From Micrasema longulum (Eukaryota > Arthropoda > Insecta > Trichoptera > Brachycentridae), in NCBI GenBank assembly GCA_022494885.1, contig JAGVSM010001194.1, forward strand, positions 62,001 to 126,000: a stretch of 64,000 nt of DNA. Reading direction: 5' to 3'. Shown here in pieces: positions 32,851 to 45,100 of this stretch. Every line of letters starts with the position of its first letter. Position 1 is the stretch's first letter. Under the pieces are notes generated by a model that did not search any database, was not told the origin of the DNA, and saw only the letters and a program-made list of their open reading frames with translations. A program made the translations under genes and the position numbers.

Positions 32851-34887
32851 CTGTATGTGAAATATGCCTGTAAGTAATCGCATAAACTTATATGTCCATA
32901 AATATAACAAGTTCTCGACACAAATTATTCTTTTAATTAGTGCGTATTTCATCGATAAGTATGGTGTTTTTAACTCTCGTGTGGCTGTGATGTCACACTA
33001 GTCTACATAGGATACAAGACTCGATATATCTCTCTTATTTTTTTAATGATGTTTGGAAAGTAAAATGTGTATAAATACGCAGGATTTTAATACAAAAAAT
33101 ATTTAGCCTCGCTACTTGCTATGGGAAGAACTAATGTGATGCCAATACAGCAAAAAATCTGTATAGAAGAAGAGAGAGCACGAAGATAGAACTCATTAAA
33201 AGGAAGACAGAGAGACGCTGTTCTGTGGCCGGTATTCGTGTGGAAGAGATTCAGTCGATTATTGGCAGTGAGTGGGGGTGCATGCATGTAGGATGAGCGG
33301 GGTTTTTATGTTTTTTTTGTGCTACAACAGGGCAATTACAATTTTGCTAAATTATATTTTTATAAATTATGAAAATGAATTATAAAACAGTATGTCTTTG
33401 TTTCTCTATGCTGTCTGAACTTCAGCATATTCCATCTTTTGCTTGTAGTAATATTGTATGTTATATAACCGCGCGCAAAGGTTTTTTTTACACTACCTTT
33501 TAAGAGTTTAAGGTGTTTAAATCGATAAATACTTAGTATAAAGTTGGTATTACAGGATAACATTTAAGCAGTAGACATAATATAAAGGCACAAACTACTG
33601 CGCAAAACTCACCCAAACCTCCCAACTACTTGCCCTTTAAAATGGTTAGTCTAAATCTACAACAGATCACTTATTCAATACATAAATATACAATAATAAT
33701 ATACAATTTAATTAATTACACTAATAAACCATGTTATTTTACTTAACTTATCAAATCCGTGTGTACTTAATGAAAAACCAAAGATAAGCTACTGACTAGT
33801 TTGATAAATGAAATTAACAAAGTATCATATATAGCTCAACATAAATAACACGGTTAATTTTACACCGTTTCAAGATGAATTTAAAATATTCAATGCATAA
33901 GCTTTTACATAGTTAACAAGAAAAACTCTTTAATTATGTTTGTAACCGTGCAATATAGTTTTGAGTTGATACTTTATCGGTCATGCTGTCTTTTCAGATT
34001 TTTTCATACACGAGATTGAGAAAAAAATAATATTTTTTAAATGTTGCGATTCATCACAATTGGGCCTTTAGACCTGTAGCTGTGCTGCTGAAACAATAAA
34101 AAGCATACATTTTTGTTCGACTTCCAGTGTGTGAAGTATTAAGAGTGCCTATGATACAATTGCATATATTCGCACCCGGTTGCTTCACAGACTTGCGAGT
34201 TCTAATTGGCGAACAACAATAGGCGGCCGGGTGTTGTTAGTGAGGAGTTAGCGGGGCACATGTACGCAGGGGGTGTCACAACTCACAGCGGGCAGAACAC
34301 GGTATCAACTCGAGGAATAAAATGTAAACAAAGAGCACTAACCTTGCAGACAGGCTGTTACACAGGCAACACTCAAAAATGCACTCGATAGTATTGGTTA
34401 CTTTCTGCTGTAAGATATTTTCCCACTCTTTCCTGCGAAAGATGGAATATTCTTTATAATGGGCACGCTGCTGATCAAATATTCACAAACATTATGGAGA
34501 TTAATCTGATGCGAGATGGATCTGTAAAAACTTGGATCTTTGCCAATTCCAGCTTAAAATGAAAGTCTTTTTATTTGGAGAGCTACAAGGCGAACAGTGA
34601 GCGATGAGAATTCTGAAGAAAACCTTAACATTATGAAACATGTAGATTATTAGACACGGATTATGTTTTAAGGACCACATTCTCCACATGAAATGAGGAA
34701 GAAAAATATTTGACATCTAAGCGATAAATGGTTTAGTAATCACAAATATGAGGCAGTTATTCTAAAATAATTGTTAAAGTCGGGTTAAGTAAAGGCATAA
34801 TGTTAGAAAAGGGTTCATTCAAGAAATGATAAGCGTAATATTCGAGAAAATGGACCAAACCGAGCGAAAGAATGATAAGATACTTAC
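32851..34887. other. no recognisable gene
   Basis: About 2 kb of AT-rich DNA. It may be the first intron of the minus-strand gene whose first exon ends at 34888. Frames at 33087-33287, 33360-33563 and 34501-34716 (minus) and 34206-34391 (plus) show no motif and no good splice context. Confidence 0.35.
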
Positions 34888-34911
34888 AAATCCGGTTCTC
34901 TTAAATGGCAT
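34888..34911 (-). CDS. candidate first coding exon, unknown gene
   Basis: On the minus strand, ATG at 34911-34909 opens an 8-codon exon (MPFKRTGF) ending at 34888. It is followed at once by a consensus donor, GTAAGTATC (34887 downward), in phase 0. About 160 nt of non-AT-rich leader precede the ATG, back to an initiator match at 35074. The set of initiator, leader, ATG and strong donor looks like a genuine gene start, divergent from the dehydrogenase gene about 1 kb away. I found no convincing next exon to the left in the window, so the product is unknown. The short peptide cannot identify a family. Confidence 0.4.
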
Positions 34912-35067
34912 ACTACAACTCACTTTAACTTCTTAATTTCTATAATACTTCCAAAATATATCACAAAACGTAAAAAATACTTTTGACAACCGCACTTTTA
35001 ACTCGCGAAATTCCACACGCACGAAGTACTTCTAGAACGATTGCGACCGCCGTTGAAAAATTCCACC

Positions 35068-35074
35068 GGACTGA
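35068..35074 (-). promoter_or_regulatory. initiator match for minus-strand gene
   Basis: The minus strand reads TTCAGTC, matching the insect initiator TCAKTY with A+1 at 35072. GGTCG follows at +25 to +29; that fits the downstream promoter element RGWYV but is about 3 nt too close. There is no TATA box at the usual distance. Confidence 0.35.
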
Positions 35075-35689
35075 AGTTTGCAATGATCGTTCTCTTTTTT
35101 AATGTTGCCATGATACATATTTTCGCAAAAATTAGGTACTTGCTCGAGTCGTTTCCACTCGATTCCATTTTGCGTATAGATTTTTTTGACGGAGATTTAA
35201 AATAATTTTGGAAAAATAATAATACAAATTGTAGTTTTACATATCGGGCAAAAAAACATAGCTTTACATTGCCTAGGCAATTTCTTCCTACCTACCTAAA
35301 CCATTTGGCTCGAAAAATTACAAGGTAATGTAGATACGTTCAATACCTACTAGATCTACAAGTCGGCGTTTGATTTGTGTTTATTTTATTTTTACTAAAA
35401 TACGGGTTATTAAATAGCAATTTGTAAAAAAAACCTACACTACATGAGATGTTTTGAAAGATGCAGCATTCCATTATTTCTGCTTACGCCTGCTGTGAAG
35501 TGGCATAAAGGTAGGTATATATTTATTACTAAAAATAATTCTAGTAAGTATTAAAAGTTATGGCTAATATACTTTTTTATGAATAATGATATCGACTCAA
35601 CATCTTTGATGGATGATGATTAGTCGATGTTCGCTCAATCGCCCTAAATAAAAGGAAAACACTCCAATACGGGCAATACACAAATTTTG

Positions 35690-35746
35690 ACTTTTGACAC
35701 TGTCATTTTGACATTTGACTTGACATTGACACTGACAGAAATGTCA
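35690..35746. promoter_or_regulatory. cluster of TGACA/TGTCA pentamers
   Basis: TGACA or TGTCA occurs at 35695, 35701, 35709, 35721, 35727, 35733 and 35742, with two TGACT near-matches, all within 57 bp. It lies between two divergent candidate starts (35072 minus, 36054 plus). TGACA is the core of TALE homeodomain sites (e.g. homothorax/Meis), but the function here is inference. Confidence 0.35.
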
Positions 35747-36051
35747 GTTGCTTGGTCGTTCATAATTCTGAAAACATAAAATTCCTATCTTGATACAAAC
35801 ACAATATTATGATATAATTTTATGGTAGTGAAATTAAGGATTTATACTTTATCAGTTATTTCCTCATCAGCTGATCCGGCGATAGCAAACCGCTTTTGTA
35901 TTTTAAACGTTCAATATTATTCAGTCGATTACAATAATCACTGAAATCAGAAATCATTTATTACCTACCTGTTTGAATGCGTAACCGTTTCCGACTACTT
36001 TACGAATTCATAATGTGCGAACGTTTTGTGTTTACTCCTCATAATCTTATC

Positions 36052-36057
36052 TCAGTT
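36052..36057 (+). promoter_or_regulatory. initiator match for dehydrogenase gene
   Basis: TCAGTT with A+1 at 36054, 60 nt before the start codon. No TATA box. A second initiator elsewhere in 35.8-36.1 kb cannot be excluded. Confidence 0.3.
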
Positions 36058-36113
36058 TTTTGCTCATACAATAAAGTTGGTTTGTTTTTGTGTGCACTAT
36101 TAGTGTCGGTAAA

Positions 36114-36147
36114 ATGAACTTTAATGTGATGTGGGCATCTTTGACTG
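36114..36147 (+). CDS. ACADS: ACADS-like exon 1
   Basis: Start codon 36114; [11 protein letters not shown], phase 1 at the end (single G before GTAAGC at 36148). This ATG is the first in the exon and gives an acid-free N-terminus joined to exon 2. Confidence 0.8.
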
Positions 36148-39100
36148 GTAAGCATATATTATATTATTTCATATTATAATAAATAATGTTGTAGGTAAAT
36201 GTAATCTACTGTACTTTATTAACATGCTTTGTTTTTTACCACATTAATACAGTGTATCAAAGTCTACCATTTTGTTTAATGAATAATTTAACAGGTTGAT
36301 GAATAGGTTAGTAGAATATTAAATATCATGTGGATGATTTCAATTGCTTATGACAAACACAACCCAGTTTGTAAAACTGTGTTTTTTTTAAAGGGATAAC
36401 TCGCTAAGCCTCTATTTTGAGGCTTGTCAGCAGGTGGGATAGAGGGCATATGGAAGGAGGTAATGAAAAATACACCACAACAACCAGACCAATTGAGAAA
36501 AAAAATATTTCTTGGAACTTTTTTCTTGCAACTGGCGGGAATCTAACCCGCAAAGCCAGTTTCACAGTTGGCCGTCTAACCAACTGCGCCACGGCGCCCT
36601 GAAATTAACCATGTTCCAACTATATGGAACCTTTGTTTTGTACTAAATTGAGACAGCAATTGAAAGGTGAATCCTTTAAATATAGGAAAATTATTTTATA
36701 CCAGATTAAATTAATAAAAGCACTTGATTTCTTGTATTTTTTTTTAAGCCAGGATTCCCAATTACAGTGGTCAATTACGGCATGGAACACCAGGCTTGAG
36801 AAAAATCAAGTAGAATTTTTGTGTTCTCGACGGGAATCGAACCCGTAACCTTCCGTGTGTGGGTCAAGTATCATTGACATTGCACCATGGAGGTCACGAA
36901 GGAGGTGGCTAATGAAAAATAAAACCTAATTGAAGTTTTAATTGATAATATATACAAAAAATATTTATTTGTGGTTGTTTCAGCTTTTTCTGGGAGGAGA
37001 ATTTGCCAGTGCGCAGCACCGGTTCGGTCCTTCACAACTCTCCTGACGCAGGAGCAGTTCCTCATACAGAAAACTTGCCGAGATTTCGCGAGGAAGGAGC
37101 TACGTCCTGTTGCAGCTAAACTGGACAAGGATGCTGTTTTTCCTAAAGAACAGGTCAACTCATATCCGATTAAAATTCCTGGCATAATCCATGACAGTTT
37201 TATCAGATACATAATAACTGATTAATGATAGTACCTACTGATAAAATTGTGATCTCAATATTTTCTTGTCAACTCAATAAGAGTGCCTGCATTTTCCCAA
37301 AATTGCTTATAACTGTTTATAAAATTTTCAAACCCGTTTTTTAATGTAACAGTTTATATAATTCAACTATAAGGGGTCGTTTACATGTACATAGAAAATG
37401 AATACAGGATGGCATTTGTTACAAGCGAATTCACGAAAAATGTCATTAATTTTATACCAAGATGTATTGGAATTGTTAAAGGACAAACTAAATAAAAAAA
37501 GCCTATTTTCTGCTAACTGTCGAAATACCAACAGTAGGTACAATCCTGTGTAAAAACCCTAATCGTCCAAGCAGCCTCTTATAACTTTCTTGTTTACAGA
37601 TAAACAAACTAGGTGCCTTGGGTTTGATGAGTATGTGCGTGTCTCCGAGGTACGGGGGCCAGGGTCTAGATACGTTGTCTCTGGCTGTGGCCGTGGAGGA
37701 GCTGTCTGCTGCCTGCGCCAGCACGGGGGTGCTGCTATCCATCCACAACTGTCTGTATGCCAACCTGCTGGACCGCCGGGGCTCTGATTCCCAGAAGGAG
37801 CAGTTCCTGGTTCCCTTTACCAACGGGACAGTCGGCTGTTTCGCCCTCAGTGAACCTAGTTGGTAACTTGTACTTTATTCTTCTAATATATTTGATCTAG
37901 TTGCTGGTCATATAAAATACAGGGTGGGGCGGAGTCGACTGACGAGTTTTGAGGGTTGCTTTAGGGACACTGTTTTAGTTCAAATCACTCTTTGAACAGA
38001 AATTTTCATGAAGAATGGCAAATTAATGCCTGTTCAAAAATTGCATGTCATTGACTATGCAAACCGCTAAAATTGCTGTCAGGAGAGCTTCAGAAAATCT
38101 CTCCAAAAACAACTTTTTTCTAAAGTGACGTTGTCCATTTTTATCTCTTTGGAGCTATTAATAAACAAAATTTTCAATATTACAACTACACGATAGACCA
38201 TTGAAATTGCAGCCATACCCATCGAAATGTGCTAAAAATCATTGGAAAACTTCAGAGATCCCCTTTATTGATGTATTGCTGCTGACGGCCGCCATCTTTT
38301 TTTAAATTTTCAGAACATGGTTGTTCCAGACGCACAAACAAATATGTAAAATTAAGGAAAAATTAGCTAGGAACCCCGGTATCTGTTAGCTGAATCCTGG
38401 ACCCTCTTGATAGTTATTTGCCCTGTTATAAGCCCAAGAAGGGCCGCTATGAAAATGAATAAATGTGTATAGCCCGTACGGGTGGAGCGTGCCGGTATTT
38501 ACGAGACCTGCGGCCGACATGGTACCTAGAGTGGCGAAGGTAGTATAACCCTCTCCACTCCGAGCCGGTCGGCACAGCGTTATGGCCCGCTCCACCAAGC
38601 CCGATGTGCGACGCTTTATAAGGCTGTAATTTTAGAATATTAAACGAGTTGAGCTCCAGTCTCTTAACAGAGAATATCGTCAGAGAATATTTTATTCCGT
38701 CTCTCCACCCTGTGTAGAAAATTATTTTAAGGGGTATTGAGGTCGACTTATCTGTGCCATCGTGCCTCTACCTTTCGGCTTTGCTTTTTGGCTCTGCTTG
38801 GCAGGGTGGCCTCCCGTTTACGCTGGGAAGCCTGACTTTAGCAGATGCGGGTGATGAATCAGCAAAATCATGGTAATGCATACATTACAATGATGTAAAA
38901 AGTGGGATAATGCCCTGATTTTGTGAAAATAAACTTCTTTTCTCTAAGTTGTACCCATGCCTCTCAAAACTTGTCAGTCGGCTTCGCCCCACTGTTTAGT
39001 ATTCAATATAATACATTTTTATGTATAATCTAGTTTCTCTGTCATCACATGACTACCATAATATAGAGTTCGTAGCATAGCTTATATGTGTAAGTTATGA

Positions 39101-42100
39101 AGCTGCCGTAGATGTCCTTACTTTTTCCAAATTCAAACCTTTCATTTCATTTTCAGATGCGGGTAGCGATGTAGCTAATATCCAAACTACTGCCACACTT
39201 GATGGAAATTATTGGATTCTCAATGGAACCAAGTCATGGGTGACTTCAGCGCATGATGGAAAAGCAATAGTAGTATTTGCTTCTGTCGATAAAACTAAAA
39301 AACATCGAGGAATAACAGGTGTGGTGCACTTAATAATTTGTGCATAACATAATAAAAAAAATAGTTTTTAAACACGTTGAGAATTTTAAAAATCATCGTC
39401 GTTCCCTTTCCGCATCTAATGGTGTATAGGACGCTGCATTTGTCCACCAACAGCAGGTCTTTAAAGTATTCTGGTGTAAAAATACCATTTTGAAATGGGT
39501 TGTTATCCCAATCCCAGTCCCAGAGCTAGTGTCGCAGACTCACAGATCAAAGATCTGAGTTTTGAACTCTGCTCTACCCTAACTTGATTCTTATTTGCTA
39601 AAAATGAGTTATTTACTCACTGTTAGAAAATATCAACGTCATTATTTATAAACTCTTTGAAATTGACCCCAAAAATGACAATATTTGGATAAATCATAAG
39701 AATGCAAACATTTCTTTGCTGTAAAAAATTTAATACATTGCATGTCCACCATGCCGGGAATCGAGCGTGGCATACAAACGTGATGACCATTTGACCCAGG
39801 GGTATACAGTTAAATAGGAAGCAAAGCAATAAATAATATTATCGAGTCTGTACTTTTTTATTCACAAACAATAAATAGCAGAATAACAAAAAAGAACATT
39901 GTTTTGAAAAGAATCTGAATGTTTAAATACTTTTTAATAATCTGCTATCGAGGCCCGGGTATCTTGAATGATGTACATTTTATATGGCTTTAGTTTCTAG
40001 TTAGAAGAAAGGCATGTTTATAATTTATTTGTTTATGATAATTTTAAAATACCATAATATCTTAATTTTGCATATTTTTTACAGCTTTTCTTTTACCACT
40101 AGACTCACCTGGAATCACTCTCGGGCCTAAAGACGATCTTATTGGAATAAGGTACAGCTGCTCTTTTCCTGTTAATGAGTAAATTATAGAAGTAGTTTAG
40201 AGTGAGTAATTATCATTTTTATTTGTGGTTTTAGAGCACTGTCGTCGTGTAATGTGACTCTTGAAGATGTGAGAATTCACCGAGACAATATTTTGGGTGA
40301 AATCGGAGAGGGGTTTAAAATAGCCATGACACAGTTGGATCAAGCCAGAATAGGAATATCCGCACAAGCATTAGGTACAGATATTTCTTTATTTTAAAAC
40401 AAAATACTGTTGAGAGATACAAATAAACACTGGAAAGTTGTACCTATGAGTAGTGACTGCCATCGCTTTCACTAATATTAATGTATTTTTAATTTTCCGA
40501 TTAATTTATTGCAAAAGTTCTTTGTGTGCACCAATTATTTCAAAAAGACATGCATATTGACTGATCCTTTGCAGGGAAAACAACTCTTATGATTTTTAAA
40601 AAAAAAATTAACTGATAAAATTAATCTTATTGAAGGGAGAATTTCATGATTAATTATATCAGATATACAGCAGGGACTGTATTGGCAAATGGGTGTGAGG
40701 CGCTAACACTGACAGTGAAGATGACTGAAATACTGGACACTTTTGAACAAAAAGTACTCCGACGAATCTGCGGACCAGCGAGAGAGAATAATCAGTGGCG
40801 CATTCGGTATAACGAAGAGCTGTACAATACATACCAGGCCCCAAGCATCTCGGCACATATAAAGTTGCTTAGATTAAGATGGGCTGGACATGTACAGCGA
40901 ATGCCTGACTCACGTGTCCCTAAAAGATTAATGAGCGGACACCCGGGTGGAAGGAGATCAGTGGGAAGACCCAGGCTGAGATGGGAGGATTAACTGAGAA
41001 AGGATGCAGCGCAGCTTCTCCAGTTGGTGAATTGGAAGACGGCGGCTGAGAACAGACAGAGTTGGAGGCCAAAGTTGCGGGAGGCCAAAGCTCGATATGG
41101 ACTGTAGCGCCATCCGATAGAGAGAGATACAACAGGGATGGAGAACATTTTAGAGAAGGGAAACTGGAATCTCGGTGAAATCGAGCCTTTTGTCTACAAA
41201 CATTTGGAAAAACTCAAAATATTGTAATGTCAGAAATAGTTTATAATTAAAAGTTGAATGGATTATTTATACATATACTTTGTGCAAGTTATTAATTAAA
41301 ATACTCGGTGCACTTCCATTTTAATTTAACTTCCAATTAGCGCTTTCACGCTCTAGCGGGCATCTTCAGACTGGTAAATATTATTCAGTGTTGAAATAAT
41401 AAAATGATACCATAATATTTTAGTGCAAAAGAGAGGGACGGTTACATTTTTTGAATTTCTGTAGCTGTTCAGATGTACAATGAGTTTTTCTGGGTTATTA
41501 TGCCCTGTGTTGTTCACACTCTTTTCCGATGTTTTCAGTCGCATTACAGTATCTATCATCAGGTTGATATTATGTGTGTGGATAGTATATGTAACGTTAT
41601 GTACTTATTTGTACTGTGTTGCAGGCGTTGCTAAATTCGGCTTGTTAAAAATTTGTTTTGTTTCACAGTCTATGCTTTTATGTGATTTCTGGGCTCCACA
41701 ATGATTTTAATCGCATTATATCTTTTTTTTTAAACTGTCAGGATGTTTGTAAATTTTTTTAAGGAATTATTCGCTAAGCCTCTATTTTAAAGGCTCGTCG
41801 GCAGGTGAGAAGTAGAGAATATGGAACGAATTTATAAAAAATGCACCCCAACACCCACTCCAATTAAGAAAAAATATTTTTATGGATTTCTTTTTTCTTA
41901 CAACTTACAGGATCCAACCTGCGACGCCCGTGTCACAGTTGACCTTCTTACCAACTGCGCCATAGCACTTAGTTTCCTTTACTTGTCTCCCTAAGGTTAC
42001 CAGCTTGAAGGAAAACTTATGTCCCGTTGTGAGGGATAATGTTATGGACGTATTGGCAGTGCATAGTATATGAGGGCTTTGTTCTATTATTTGTTAATAC

Positions 42101-45100
42101 ATTTATTTTGTTTTTAAAAGAAACACATGTATATGGGATCTTCTCTTTCTCTAATATTTGTCTGCAGTCCTGCATTTTTCAAACATTCAATTATGCTTTA
42201 AGTTTGTCAAATTTGTTATTATCAAACAAATATTTCTCAAAATAATTATATTGCAGGTATTTCACAAGCAGCATTGGATTGCGCAATAGATTATTCCATT
42301 CAAAGACAGGCATTCGGAGCTACATTATCACAAATATCTGCAGTACAGGTAAGTCCTAATCAAATCTTCTAATCCAATACATAGTATCGTCGCTATTCAG
42401 GCAAGTCACTAACCCAAAAATCACCATTTTGAAAAATTGCAATTCGAAAGTTTGGAGAACCTCCTCAGAGAAATAATGCATAACCTAGAGAGACGCCCTA
42501 TCACTATGTTTCATAGAACAAGCGATGTTGGTTTGTTAGTTAGCAACCAATTGGTGGACATTTTGTTTTTTCTCTTTTTTTTCTCCATTTTGTTTACTCT
42601 GAGGAAAAATCAGATTTTTGTATTTTGCCAGTTTTATGTATACAACACTATTCCTCCTTGTTTTTTTTATAAATTCCATTGGTATTTTTTTTTGTTCAGA
42701 TACATTTTCATATATCTGGAAGGTTTTTTATCTGGCAAGGTGGCTAAAGTTTGGTTTAGTGACTTTTGCTTGTTTATATTTCATCAATTCTTTCATCTGT
42801 TGATTTTTTTTTTTAAATTTTTTTTTTATTTATTTGGAAGTTCAACAAGAATACATAAAATACAAACATTTTTTAAGTAAGCATTACTAACGTTCTTTAT
42901 ATATATTCTCAATTATAGAACTCCACCGTCTTTCATAAATTATATAAAATAAGTGTGTAAAATCAATTTAAGTAATAATAAAGATTAAGTTTAGTGAAAG
43001 ATAAGAATAAAGATTGACTTAAAGAAATAAAATTGAGTTAAACATAAGAAACTACATTTTTTTTTTGAGAAAAGAAAAGAGAAATTAAAAACATATAAGA
43101 TGTAATAAAATAGACTAAAATTAATTTACATACACAAAAATAAGGATTAGGCATTTGATTTAAGATTGATGTTTGTGAAGTTATGTTAATTATAATTAAT
43201 CCGGGCAATTGAAGTTTTACTGTACTTCCATATCAATATTTAAACACCAATACATTTACCCAAATATTTCAATTTTCGGGGCCATTTTTATTGGATTGCC
43301 ATTGGGCAATTCAATTATGGTAGACGGGTTTGAACCTCGGACCTCTGATCACTAGCCACGGAATGACAATTTAGTTTTTATTCACAATCGATATCAGCTG
43401 AGTTGTGATATTATCAGTTCATGATGTCTGTCAATTGCTACAGCACAGACTGGCGGAGGTTTCCACCCGACTGGAGGGTGCGCGGCTGCTGGTGTACCGG
43501 GCGGCGGAGCTGCTGCACGTCCACCCGGCGGCCTCGCGGCTCTCGTGCACGGCCAAGCTGGCGGCCAGCACCTGCGCGGCGCTGGCCACGGATCACTGCG
43601 TACAGATACTGGGAGGGATGGGGCTGGTGAAGGGAATGCCGGCAGAGAGACACTATAGGTTATATACAGTTCCTCTTAAACATCATACGTTATAATAATA
43701 ATAATTGAAATTGAAAATACTGTTTTTTTCTTTACCAATTTTCAAGTCTTTATTTTTATAAAACTTATTTACTTCTATTTTTCTTCGTGTCCAGGTGGTT
43801 GAAGAATATAGTTTTGTGTGTGAAATAGAACCAGAACCCTAGGTGAGTGTTTTAAAAGATGTCGAGTGTGTCTGTAATGCCTCTTTTATAAAAATTAGTT
43901 CTGAGTTGTGCCACTATTATTCCCGGGGTGCGATATTGATAATAACTTTCCATCGAACTCAACTGCTTCCCCTCCAACCCCTTTTCCGCACTCATTTCTC
44001 CCTCCCTATTGTCACGAAACTTATTTAAAAAAGTATTTTATTAAGATTTCTATTTACCAATTATTTTATTTTTTTAAGATGTTTCTTTTTTGGGTGATAC
44101 CGTGTGTGTTAGATTTGTTCCAACATTTCGGCTACCATTGCAGGAGCCATCTTCGGGGTAAGTTTACTGCAATGGTAGCCAAAAAAAAAAAGAAACATAT
44201 TGATAACAGTGACCGTGAAAACCTTCGCACCTAATTATTATTTTTTATTTAAAAATTATGTATCCCTTAGTCCAGTGTTTCTTAGCCTGTGGTCCGCGGA
44301 CCCCTGGGAGTCGGCGAATATATGTATGGGGGTCCGCAGTCTTATCTCTGGACCATTTAATAATAATAAATACATGCCACCAAAAGTCTCGTAACCGCTA
44401 TGCTTACTTAACACGGCGAACGTGCGACAGCGAGCAGTGCGCGAGACTGGCTGAAGTGAAGTGAGACAGTTACAGTGTTGCCACCTTGTCATTTTGAAAT
44501 GCCGCTTTAAGATTTTTTCTTCAAATCCACCAGGAATTCCGTCATCTCAATTACCCTGTTAAATATGAAATTTTTCTGCTTTAACAGCACTCCAACCCGC
44601 CAGATATGACAGAAAATCCGTCAAGATGACATCGCTGGTCAATTAGTGAAATGAGTGCGTGCAGGCCGTGACTCTTTTTACTAAGGCGGTCCTTGAAAAT
44701 TGTGCTTGATTTCCTAGGGGTCCGTGGCTGAAGTGACCCCGTAATGTTGCCAGACTGTGAACAATATACACAAATATAAGATAATTTTGTGTTATGTTAT
44801 ATTATATTTTACAACAAGCCACAAAAAGTGGCTTGGTGGGATTTTAGTTATTGTAAAAAAAATAATTTTTTTAATATAATGCTAAAAGTGTAAAAAAATA
44901 TTTTACTGGTTGAAATATATTTAAAAAAAAACAGTTACTTTTATTAGGTAAACATATAAAAAAAACATGAAATAATCACTTGGCAATTAAGTAAATTAAT
45001 ATTAAACTAAGGCTGATTAATAGAAAGCGAGGTAAAAAATTCCACTACCCTGGCAATACTAACAAAATGTCCACGTACTTTTATTTAACAATCTAACAGA

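Noticed and set aside
36530..36600. tRNA gene (also at 58262, 61350, 58560, 27380)
   Set aside because: A and B boxes are present but no cloverleaf can be drawn and each is followed by a shared SINE body, so these are SINE heads.
38380..38600. gene or tRNA-like unit inside the intron 3 TIR element
   Set aside because: GC-rich patch, but no box B, no motif in the 70-codon minus frame, and no second copy in the window.
42437..42880. 147-codon plus-strand frame
   Set aside because: Lies in T-rich ACADS intron 7; product is almost all F, L, I and C-type residues from poly-T, with no start context or motif.
43421..43653. overlapping frames on both strands at exon 8
   Set aside because: Open only because of high GC; the ACADS frame has the family motifs and fitting splice phases.
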